This document shows, piece by piece, positions 1 through 11,168 of a stretch of 64,000 nt of DNA. This DNA is from Holacanthus passer (Eukaryota > Chordata > Actinopteri > Pomacanthidae). The notes below the pieces were generated by a model that worked only from the letters and a program-made list of their open reading frames with translations, did no database searches and was not told the DNA's origin. Within the stretch, counting starts at the first letter, position 1. Each line of letters opens with the position of its first letter. A program made the position numbers and the translations under genes. The stretch covers positions 7,627,001 to 7,691,000 of the forward strand of contig JAFREQ010000040.1 in assembly GCA_025331565.1 (NCBI GenBank), written 5' to 3'.

Positions 1-329
1 GCCTCAGATATCCTCTTGCATGAACTTAAAGACAAATGACACGATTACATTTACGCAGGAGTTTTGGCCATACATCCAACTCAGGGCAAGCAATTTGGGA
101 AAAGTGAAAAAAAATATGTTACTCGAGTATGTGTGTTTGACCAACTCAGTCCATTTCATCAGACTCTTTTTTTGGTTATCATGAATCAGTGGCTGAATAA
201 TCACACTACTTAACATTATAATAATGACAGTGAACACGCTTAGTTAGAAGAACTTAAAACATAATGAGGCAATTATCAGCACAGTAAGAGTTTCCTACAA
301 GCAATGCATTTTGTCAGAAGGGCTGATGT

Positions 330-381
<52 letters not shown>

Positions 382-3300
382 GGTACCAATCTACCTCGAG
401 TTCAGCAGTCACCAAACAGACTGATATGGGCAAGCAGGTTGTTAGAAACAGAAGTAAAAAATCAATTTGGGTCCTAGAATTTCAGGTTGCTTGACCCATA
501 AGTGCTGGAGGAGACAAATACTTTACTTGCTCTACAGCCTCAGAAAGGCAAAATAACAATAGCAATAGGGTGTGTGTCCATGTAACATTTTTCTTTGGCA
601 GAAAAGCATTGGGATGAAGCACTCGTGCGGCGAAAGTCCTAAGGCTACTGTTTCAAAATCAAAGAAGACATTTATTAATCAGAGCATTCACATAAGAACG
701 TAGAACTAGGAGAGAGCTAAATATCTTTTTAATTTAAGAATGATTCTCTGTCAAAATCAGCAGGAATCAGCAGGGGGAGGTGTATAGAAACAGCTGTTTG
801 AGGCTTGCAGCTCTTTCTCTGTCTCTCTTTTTTTTGTCTCTCTCTCTGTCCATTTTTTTTGAAACAACAGCTAAGCAATAGTCCCGTAGCCTCTGGGAGG
901 GCACATCTGAATTATCTAATCTGACTTTAGTCCAAAGATAATGCGAACAAATTCGCTCAAATATTGGTAGGAACTATTCTGCCCTCCCAGAGAATTAGTA
1001 GGTTCATGTCCTTAGCATCCATATGCAAACCTATAACCTAGTACACAGTACAAATAAGTAATGATGCAAAACATTTGGGGCAAATGAGGCTTCTCTTTTT
1101 TATACACTACAACTATTGTAGGTGCAATAGAAATGCATAATTGTTGCATCTCCAAAAATGCTTTCTGAAGTGGTCGACTTCTGCCTTTTTTGCTTATTTT
1201 TACCTATCATGTGCACCACAAATGCTTTCCATCTCAGTCAGGTTTGACTTGTTAGTGTCCTGCCCTCTCAAAGACATGTGCAAGCACAGCGGCCTGACGG
1301 CTGGTTTGTTCTATTAGCATCAGAAAGAGCAGGTCCAATCTCTAAGTGGGCAGAGCCGCATATAATCCCATCAAAAGGGAGAGCCAATGACCTCATCTGG
1401 AAGGCAGAGGCACAGCCAGCCCGGGACGTCTTCAGTTAGGAGATTTCATCAAACACTGATGCCATTACTGACTGAGTGGATGGGCAGGGAGAGGACAAGA
1501 GAGGTGGGGGGGTGGGGGGTGTATGAGAAGAATTAATAACAGAATAAATGGAGGCTGAGTCAAAGAACGTCAAGTGGAAGAAACTGGACATTTTTTCAAA
1601 TGGTTCCACGTAAGAAAATAAAACGATAAAAAACATTTTTGAAAGCACCTGAATGTCGTCTTTGACCTCTCTTCAAGAGAGGAAGCTCCACCACCGCAGA
1701 TAAAAACTTCAAAAGCAGAGCTGATTGCAAGCTATGCTAATGTTACATCATACAGATTCATTAAGCAGTTGCATCAAGTTGACATCTGCAGTTCCAACCA
1801 TGAGGTGCTGACATTGCTAATATTACTACTGCCTTTAATCACTTCAAAATTCTCTTCTCTTCAGCCCATAATAATATTGTGACTCTCCATACTTAAATAA
1901 AATGCTATAGGATACAGAATGCATGTGTTCAAAAAAATGTGTTCAGAACTATGCATCTATTAAAATCATAAAATGCTTCATCTGTACATACAGAAAGAAA
2001 ACGTATTTTGGAGTTATAGATAATAATTTCCCCTCTCATCCTGAGGATTTACAGAGTAATGTGTGTCACCTCCTTTCCTTTTTCACATTAGGCTGATGTC
2101 TGTTTGATCTTCTTGGTAAACATATGGTCTCCACGCCTTGCCAGATCTCATTGCTGACACAACACAGTGCTTACCTTGCAGATACAAAACATAACATACC
2201 ACCACCACTGTCACAGGTCAGACATGCAGACCTTACACTTTATGTTGCAATGACGCAATAACACTGATTAGGCAAGGGATGAAAGATGTGGCACATTTGG
2301 TGTGGTGGTGGTGGTGTTTTTCTTTACAGTTATTAGTACACTTTGTTAAACTGTTTCATATGACACATGGTGGTTGTACATACGTGTACTTAAATTCACA
2401 AAGGTTGTAAGAATTCACAGAAAAAGCACCATCTTCAAAATCTTTCTGATGGGAAATCATGCTTCTCATTCTGGCAGATACAAGGATAACATGATTCTTG
2501 AATGTAATGTTAACTATGCTATTTGGGTTTAACTTGCTCCTGAGATAATGACAAATCTTTTAATTCACAGTTTCTCTGTTTGCCTGTGTATGTAAACAAA
2601 ATGCGTAGACAGAATCTTTTTGTGAAGCTCTCATGTCTACATTGTTACTGACACAGCGTGCTTTGTATTTTGAGTCCTTTCTTCCGTTCAACAGTGAAAC
2701 AGTGGAAATGAAAATGTCCTCCTCTCCAAACAGCCTTTGTGATGCTGCATAAACTCTCAGAAAACTAACAAAATTAACAGGTCAGTGAACACTTGAGATG
2801 AAGATGTTATTGAATGCATTATGAATTACAATGAGATTCTTGTTTACCATGGCAGGGAAAAAAACAACAACTTGAAATCAATGAGAAGTGGGACAAAGAA
2901 ATGAATTCTGCAACCTGCAATCACTTTACCTCAACTAACACTTTTTCATTGATGAACGCCTTCAGTGTTAACACAGCAGGGCTACTACAGCAGCCTTCAG
3001 ATTGCAAACAAAGCACTTTGCCACAGATTTCCAGTTCACCGGCTGTGTGCCTGTCAATCGCTCACTGTCTCTTGAGGTGCAATTCACGGATGAGTCAGTT
3101 GCCTGCTCTCGCATCCTCTCTCCTCTTTTTGGCAGCAGTGCAGAGTGCTTTAACTGCCCCAGGGCAGGTGGCTGGACGGCGCCACAGCATGCACAGTCGG
3201 CAGCCAACTACCCCAAAGTCTGCTCATGCTAAGGACAAGTATTTCACTAAAAATACATGCTGCATGAAAACATGCAAGATGGGAGTGAGCTGCAGTCACA

Positions 3301-3816
3301 GATCATCACAAGGCAAAGAACCACTTACAAACAAGACTGAAAGTAAGAAATCAGCAACTGAGCTTGCTCATGTAGCTCAATTCAGACATCAAATCAGACA
3401 GGCTACATAAAGAATTTACAGAAGCATTTATGTCACTCTTAGATACTGAATTAGATAAATTCCACAATTATAAAGGTAAATAAACTGGAAGTGAAACTCC
3501 ACTATGTTATATGAGGCAATTCTTATGCTTGTTGCCTACTTTCACTTAATCATGCCAATTTCTTTACTTTTGCACGAGGCATATTTTAGTGCATCCACAG
3601 AAAAAAAGAAAGCATCCCAACTTTTAACAAATGATACACAAACTTATAAATAAATAATGAAGTATCCCTGCCTGTGAGCTTTGATGTTAGTTGGAGATTG
3701 GAAAGATTAATATAGCTGATCAACAAACGGTTTATTGAAAAAAATACAGATTTTATTTTCTAACTCTAAATGTTACACAGTCAGCATGTTTCCGAGGAAA
3801 AGTAATATTTACTCAC
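1..3816. other. No coding exon seen; probable first intron of sv2c
   Basis: No open frame here has the splice signals and family resemblance seen in the genes further right. If the noncoding exon at 3817-4200 is exon 1 of a leftward gene, this stretch is its first intron. It holds a TG microsatellite near the left end and a short perfect hairpin (CCTCTCTT / AAGAGAGG, about 1667-1683). An unusually long open frame at 2901-3410 is discussed in the findings. Much of it is AT-rich with no visible structure. Confidence 0.4.
332..381. repeat. (TG)n microsatellite, about 25 units
   Basis: Uninterrupted TG dinucleotide run visible directly in the sequence. Likely length-polymorphic. Confidence 0.97.
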
Positions 3817-4200
3817 CTTCATTTATGGCGAGAAGAGTGGACTGAGCTCGTAGTAACCCATTGCATCAGACTCCAGGAAAGAAAAAATCTTTTTTTGACT
3901 GTGGAATAGAGGATCAGAGGTAATTGCCAGCGCACGACTGTGTGTTTTTTTCGGTGCAGTCCTCCCTCGCTGCAGCACTTCAGGAAAGGAGAGAGCGACA
4001 GAGGGAGCTGGTGGTAGGAGAGAGGGGGAGGGATGGAGAGAGGGAGGAGGGGGGAATGGGGGGGTGATCAATAATTGTACTTCATTGAGTGATGCGGGTA
4101 ATTCCGTCTGATGGAACAATCCAGTTAGGGGACTGAATGACGTGAAACACTGCGACGCGTGAATGCTGAGAAGAAAAGGTCCAAATTGAAGCAGTCGGTG
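3817..4200 (-). other. sv2c: Putative noncoding first exon of sv2c
   Basis: On the minus strand the sequence GAAG|gtgagt ends at 3817, a perfect 5' splice donor. The exon upstream of it is GC-richer than its surroundings and carries a strong purine-rich tract (about 4017-4068). The left neighbour of POC5 in human is SV2C, transcribed away from POC5, which matches this position and direction; SV2C has a noncoding first exon. An RE1-type site lies upstream at 4531-4546. The 5' limit is not defined by sequence and is approximate. An open frame on this strand (3823-4218) ends just before the donor and is probably chance. No coding sequence confirms the identity, so the name rests on synteny and regulatory context. 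Confidence 0.4.
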
Positions 4201-4228
4201 CTTTCGTCCATTCAGCATGAGTGAAACC

Positions 4229-4230
<2 letters not shown>

Positions 4231-4261
<31 letters not shown>
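4231..4261. repeat. (TG)n microsatellite
   Basis: About 15 TG units immediately upstream (minus-strand sense) of the putative sv2c first exon. Confidence 0.95.
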
Positions 4262-4265
<4 letters not shown>

Positions 4266-4527
4266 TGAACAACGAGTGTTAAAACATGATAAATAAGCCT
4301 GGGCTTCAGCTTGAGGGCAAAAGTTGTCGGGTTAGAAAAAACAACTGCTGCTTAATCAAAAAGTTTTTGACAGCTTCACCTGTGAGCTGCAAGGTTGGTC
4401 TTTAAGATATAAATTCTGTAAATGCCATCATCCGTCTTTTCCTTGCAATCCACTGCATCCAGTTTTCTGTTTTCAACTTCAGCCACGACCGCTTTAATAA
4501 AAGTAAATCAGTGCATTTCAGCCACTG

Positions 4528-4548
4528 TCTCTGTCCGTGGTGCTGATC
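4528..4548 (-). promoter_or_regulatory. RE1/NRSE-like REST binding site
   Basis: The minus strand reads TCAGCACCACGGACAG at 4546-4531. This equals the canonical RE1 half-sites TCAGCACC and GGACAG with the standard two-base gap. REST represses neuronal genes outside neurons through this element. It sits about 330 bp upstream of the putative first exon of sv2c, a synaptic vesicle protein gene and a plausible REST target. Occupancy is inferred. Confidence 0.65.
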
Positions 4549-4623
4549 GACACCTGAGCGCCTCAGCTGTCTGTGCGCCAGGTTTGGTGCTGAAGCCACA
4601 AAGATGAGCACACACGTGCACAT

Positions 4624-6781
4624 TCACCAGCTCTGATACAAATTTGCATTATTGTGGTGCACAATTCAAAGCAGCAGGAAATGAGAAATGGATTGGCCAT
4701 TTAATAAGAAAATGACTTTTACACCATAAGGAGAAAACTTACAATACAGTACAGTATAGTGAGGCCATTATAAACAGTAAGATCATCAACACTCTATAAG
4801 CCATCACAGGAAAAATTAATTTAATCACTAGTTTTATTATAGGAGGCACGTTTTTCCATGGACTTAACATCCCACACACTGCCAGAACCAGTATATAGCC
4901 ACAAATACTGTTTACCCACCACCAACATTTATAACACGGCATTTCATACTCGAGCAAAAGCTTTGAGATTGTTCTGTCATGCTTCGAACATCCCTCCACT
5001 ACTGTCCCGATGTTGACTGCCTACATTTGATTTCAGGAGATTCACTCATACATCAGAAAGAGAGAGCTAAGTGAAGTGTCATATTAAGATAATGGATCAT
5101 ATATGAAAAAAATAATCCAAGTAACATAATATCTAAGCCATACACTTAAACCAGAAAACCCATAGACGGAAGTGAAAATGGTAGATAATGTTGTAGCCAA
5201 AGGTGCAGTCACATAGTTTGGTTTTATTGTGTGAAAATGATTTTCAGTTTGTGACCCTTGACCATGTCAGTCACTGCGTGGCTTATATAGGCACTGCTCT
5301 CCTTGCATGTCGTTCACATCTGGATAAACAGTCTCCACTGAGGATAAACCTTGTTTCACAGCTGGTTGGCCACATACGACCAGGAGTCCCTCCCAGATGC
5401 TTGGTGGTTGTGACCATAAAGGCCAGAGTCTCTGTGGCTGGCAGATCCCACCTCTGACACAGTAATAGAGTATTGAATGTAACATTGGTTTTATAAATTT
5501 AGATGACAGTCACACTGCTCAATCTGTCACTCTTACCTTTGATGAGAAGGTTTTACTGGAACAGACAATACACTGGTAAAAGGTTTTTTTTTTTACTGGA
5601 GGCACTGACTTCACTTCATTGCAGGCCGCAGGTGAATTTGTTGGTATAATGACTTAGCCTGTACATGTGCAGTATTCAATGCTGGTGCACCACCTCTGGC
5701 AATCTTCAGAATTCATAAAACCACATTCACATCATTTGCATTCATAACTCTCATTTTACTCAATAAAGCCTTCACTGAGGCTGCACACTCAGTTGCGTCA
5801 ATCATGAATATATTTGTTTACAGCTCTTGGTTCACATTTATGCCTCAGGTATTATATGTGAATTATTTTTGTTCATGTATGGTATTTTGTTTTTCATTTA
5901 CACTCCACTGAGTTTGATTTGACAACATAAAAGTAGTATGGGCAGTAAGCAAAAGCCTTGATTTTAGGCGCAGATTTTTTTAACACTTTGGTTCTGTCTG
6001 TGCCCACAAATTATGACCACAGAGGGAGTAACACTATTGACGAACACAGCACAAAGATTATACAATCCCGTTACAATAATTGCATAACCTAACATGGGCT
6101 CTTAGAGACAAGTAGGCTCTTTAGATGAAGTGTGAGACAGTGACTGCCTGTGTGCCTGCTATGTCAGATCCTAATGCCTCTGAAACCTGCGAGTGGTTCC
6201 TAGAGAAAGAGAGGGAAGGGAGAAAAAGAGATGACGGACTGATGCAAGCACAGGGACATACAGCCTTTCAGTATTCACATCATTAAAGCCTGCAAACTAT
6301 ACCAGCTCGAGCAGTGAGACTTGGTCTACTGCAGAAATGACTGCCAGCAAGCTCTTTGATGTATTACACCCTGTCCATCTGATTCCCAAGTCTCATTTTT
6401 AGAAAAACTAAATCTCATTGGCTCCATGTTAAAATACTTAACATGTAGGAAATACAGTGAATCAAGCAGCCTGGTTGTACATTTGCTTACTGAGTTTAAA
6501 CACCAAGACATGGCTTTGACAATAAATGATGTATACAGTGTGCACAAAGACACACACAACACAAAAGCGTGCAAGGGTGCACACACACGCCTAAACAAAA
6601 GGAAAGGCATCTATCTTTATCCTCTGAATTTGATGATTCACAGAAGCAGTGGCCTGGGGCTTGGGACACTCTCTGCTTTTGATTCAGAGTTGGGAGACAA
6701 ACCCCCCTCAAGCCCTGAGACTCCATTTACTACTGCTGGAGAGCTGAGGAGCACTTAGCTTAATGTACGGGACAGTAGAGT

Positions 6782-6823
<42 letters not shown>

Positions 6824-9800
6824 CCACTGTGCATGCCAATGCTTTCTCTCGCTCTTTTCTTGTAAGAGTTATACTATTCTCTTTGTCACACAAACAAGCA
6901 CACAAACAAGAGAGATGCTCACGAATTTCAGTCTTTTTATTACAGTCAAAAAAATACAATAAATATTATATTGATATTTCTCAGAGCTTGCAGGTTAGAT
7001 ACTGAATGCATGTACAAAGATTAGCTGTCAAGTTAATGAATTCCCATGCCGCATTCAGTAAATGTAGTCTGATATTGGTGGTAGATAATAAGAAAGTGAC
7101 AGTGTTGGATTCCCATATACAGTAGCCCTGGTGGCTGAGCAGTTCAGAGCCTTTTATACCCTGCTTGATGTCCCTCTCATCTTCCACATAGTATGAACTG
7201 TATGTGTTGTGATATGTGCAACTTATATACTCTGTATAAGAACATAAGAACGCACATATATGAATTTAAATGCATTAATTTCCTATTTTTCATATGTATC
7301 GTACTGGCCCGAGATCTAAAATGGATGTGGTACCTGCAGTGCCAGCTTTCCTTAAGAAATGACTCGAGAGGTGGAGGTAGACTGGAACATCTGTCTGCTG
7401 CTTATCATCATCCAGATTATAACAAACGGATGTGGACACTGATGGTAATTGTTTTTGCCTTGTAGAGATAGAAGCTCAGGCTAACTGATTTAGTGTCCAT
7501 CTTCTCTCTCAGCCTCCACTGCTCATTTGCACTCAGATGGCCGACCACTGTATGCTGGAGTCAGCAGTTATCGTACTATATGGAGACCTTACATAATGAT
7601 GACAGGAATTATGAAGCCTTGCTATCTGTTACCTGGTTGTTAATACTGTCTTATCTGACTGCCACAATGCAACCATGATGTATTTACAAGTGCTGGCAAA
7701 TTTGGTACCCAAGCATTCTGAAAGCAGAACAAAAGGACACTGGTGTCACTGATAGAAAGATGTGATGGATTAGAGTGGCCCAAGGGGGAAGTCCTGGTCC
7801 ATCAAAATGTAATGAAAACTAATTTGAAAACAGCAGGCATCTATGAATAACACCAAGATGAGTTCTGGCAACGTTGTGTTCAGTGAGAGGTCATCATTGT
7901 CTCATATGAGAGAAAAATGGGTTGATAACATTACGATTGATGATAGCACATTAGTTGTTGTCTTCAGGAGTTATGACTGTCTGTAAATACGTCTGACTAA
8001 AAATCGATCAAGGGCAGAAACAATTTTACACCAAGTTTGTAATCTAGTTTCACAATTGGAATGCAAATGATTAATTACATATACAAAAAAAACAATAGAA
8101 AAAGACATTTTGTGGGATCTGTTAAAATCAAAACACAGTGTAAAAAATGTAAAAGTATACTGTAAGAAAAAGTTCCTTAACAAAGTCAACTTGTTTAAGC
8201 ACAGAACATTATTTCCTAATTTCTGTTCTGTCTACCATTGCAAGGTCCTGAATAGACTAACGTACCTGAGCTAAAATACCAGGGGGAAGAAAGTCAAATG
8301 GATTGTGATTATTGTCCTGGAACAGATTGAACAGGCTATGAGAGAAGAATGTGAGCAGAATCCCATTTCAACACACAGGCCCAGGTGCGTTTCTTTAGCT
8401 GAAAGGAAGGTGAAATTTACAAAGGGGATCTAAAGAAGGGTTTGGGGCAGTAATACTGGCTTTAATCCAAACACTATCAACAGTAGCTTATTACCTTTGT
8501 CTGCAACAAAAGGAAAACATTATACAGAGTGGGTACAGATGAGAGGTCTGTCTCTATCGTCTGTCTGTATTTTAAATTCAGTTTATTATTTTAACCATAG
8601 AAAAACTCATGTGGGTCAAAAGGCGTCTAACAGCTGAAACAGTCCTTAAAAACGAAATTGATTTGTATTAATTAAGAGAATATAGATTTACTTAGACATG
8701 AGAGATGGTAATTCAATTTAATGTAACTCTAACAACTATTTATTACCACATGGAGCAAATAACATGATGTAACAGAAATAATAGTACAGTCATTAAAAAC
8801 AAACAAAATCATATATCACAAAAGAAAAGACTGGGTACTACAGCAGATTAACAGTTGTTTTTATGTATTGTGCCATTAAAGTTGTGCCAGTAAGACAGAT
8901 ACAGTACCTATGTCTAAAATGCTGGTCCTTCCACAAAGCATACACAAACCCTGTCTGTGATTTACCAGTCCCTCTTATAATGCCTTAACAAAAGCAGACA
9001 AGCAGTTTAACATCAATGGCTCAATGAAAAATCAGAGACACTAAAAAGACAAGTTGGGATGAAAAAAAATCACCCTAAAAGAGAAACTGTGATGAACACA
9101 TCACCAACACCTTTCAAAACATGTGAATCATCTGCACTGAAATGGAAATAAGTAATCCGTGAGAGCTATGGCTTCCTGTCATTCAACAGGAAACCTCCAT
9201 TCCCCACAGAGCAGGAAGGATTATCCTCTGATTCTGGTTCAAATTCATAGCCTGCATCAACTGTCAAGACATGCAAAAGTAAAATGTGTGTGTGTGTATG
9301 TGTGCTGGGGGGGGGGTCTGTGCCAGGCCTTGCAAGTGGCTGAGAATTAATCATTCTGTTATTTATAATATATATTTGATATGCAGTGTATCAGATTGAA
9401 TCCTTGATCCTTGACTTCAACACTTTGCGATCAGCTGTCAAACTGCTGTTTTGCATTTCCAATTTACAAAGTCAGCCTGCAGGTCTCATGGCTGCTGACA
9501 GGACAGCTTCGGACAGTGAAGTACTCTCAGCACTCAGCCAGGTGGTGAAGAGGCTCCAGTCCAACAGTACTGCTTGCAGCTCTGCCACGGCTGAGAGGGA
9601 CCATATGTCTCTTCTTTCTAGAATCTGTCCCAGCCCAGGCCTGCCAAGCCGTTAGGCCTATCCCACACACAGTCCGTGTCTTAATGCTGTTAAGCACCAG
9701 GTCTTCAGGGGGTTAGGACATGCTGTAATTCATTCTGTTTTTGCCTAAGTGAACAACAGAGAAATGGCCACAGGGAAGTTCACAGGGTGGTGGTATTCCC

Positions 9801-10289
9801 CAAGGACTTACACCTTCCTAAGACAGGTAAATTTGCTTCCTTGTGACACTTTTAATCAGCTAATCTCTACGCACCCTGTCAGATTAGTGAGTTTGGAAAA
9901 TCGCATTCACTCTTTCAATGGGCACAACTGCCTGAAATGACTCGTTTCTTTTTGTAATTTAATGCAATAACAAACAAAACTAACCACATACACCTTCATA
10001 CATTGACATGTTAACTAAGGAAAATTTCAAGCAATAATTCTTAAAGTGTAAAGTAATATGAAGTTGAGAGAGTATCTATGTGAACAGTAGTATGTGTGGT
10101 CAGGCTACTCGAATAACTACAGGTCCTCCTAATGTTACTGCCAAAGCCTGAAAAGTGCCATGATACTCACTACACACTGTCAATGCCAGAATAAATGTAA
10201 AGCAAATGAGCTACAGTGTCAGAAACGGAAAAAGCTTTAGCGCAGCTTTTCATTTGTATTGAAAGTCAGAATAGCTGCTAAGCTCCGCG
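4624..10289. other. Intergenic region between sv2c and poc5 (no gene supported)
   Basis: The two flanking genes are divergently transcribed. Open frames here are short, lack convincing splice context and resemble no family I know. It contains the CA run at 6783-6819 and a GT/G-rich patch at about 9283-9317. A frame at 9489-9655 (within a longer one from 9386) has a protein-like composition but no start context or splice sites to support it. Confidence 0.6.
6783..6819. repeat. (CA)n microsatellite
   Basis: Uninterrupted CA run of about 18 units, visible directly. Confidence 0.97.
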
Positions 10290-10485
10290 TTGTTCCGCTT
10301 ACTGTTGCCACGGAAACAGTCCACCCAATCAGAAACGATTTAGCACGGAGCTGCGGAAACAGTAGCCAATCACAGAGTCTGTTGTTTCAGCGTTAGCTCG
10401 TTTGAAACGGCAGAGCAAGCATTTTCCAACTGCCGGAACAACAACCACGGAGAAGTGTGTGAGCCTGCATAGAAATATAAAACAG
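10290..10485 (+). promoter_or_regulatory. poc5: poc5 promoter and noncoding exon 1
   Basis: A GC-richer block upstream of poc5 contains an RFX X-box-like inverted repeat, GTTGCCACGGAAAC (10304-10317), and two CCAAT boxes (10325-10329 and 10366-10370). Each CCAAT box is preceded by the same CGGAAACAGT string, so the block looks duplicated. The noncoding first exon ends at 10485 with AACAG|gtaaac; its 5' end is not defined but lies downstream of the second CCAAT box. RFX factors with NF-Y drive many centriolar and ciliary genes, which fits the product. No TATA box is apparent. Confidence 0.7.
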
Positions 10486-11168
10486 GTAAACATCCACATC
10501 CATTGTCTGTGTAGATACGTTATCTTATAGTTTTACTCCCGGAGACTCTAAACAAGCTCTAACGTACTTGCCTCAAAGACTTGTAAGCTGTGTCTTTCAG
10601 CTTGAGCCAAAAAGGAAGCATGAGTCTCTTTCTACACATGCAACTTTACTTTAGCTTTTCACTTTTGTGTCAGTAACGCCATAATTTAGCTACACTAGCA
10701 TATATTATCGTCCCGTTTTGTAGGCTGTTTTAAGAGTGCTAACGTTACAGATGCGAATTAACTTTTCGTCTATCAAAGAACTAGTGTCAAATATGTTGTA
10801 AAATGAATCTAGATACAGTTTGAATGTTTTAGGAGTTAATGTGTACACATATGTTTTTGATTATGTCCTGTATATAACGTTACAGTAACATGTAGCACTA
10901 TCATACTAAATATAACTACAAACTACTATAGTTAGCACTAAACTACCATGTGTAAAAGACAGTGTGAATCTTGATGAATCAATTTCCATTCAATCATTTA
11001 TCATTTGTTCCTGGTTTAAAAATACACAGATGTTGTATGTTAATATGTATAGTATTCTTATTACTGACTCACATCTGAGGCATAAATGTGACCTGACATT
11101 GCTACCTTGAACTAATGGTAGTGTTTCCCTAAATTTCCACCATTCTAACTATCAATATTTTTCTCTAG

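Noticed and set aside
3823..4218. 131-codon minus-strand frame within the putative sv2c first exon
   Set aside because: Low-complexity Pro/Ser from the purine tract, with a stop just before the splice donor; fits a noncoding exon better.
5203..5485. Overlapping frames on both strands in a less AT-rich patch
   Set aside because: No family resemblance or splice signals; could be a conserved noncoding element, not shown by sequence.
9386..9655. Protein-like frame (ASDSEVLSALSQVVKRLQ) between sv2c and poc5
   Set aside because: Composition is suggestive of a retroelement or decayed gene, but there is no start context, splice site or recognised family; left unannotated.
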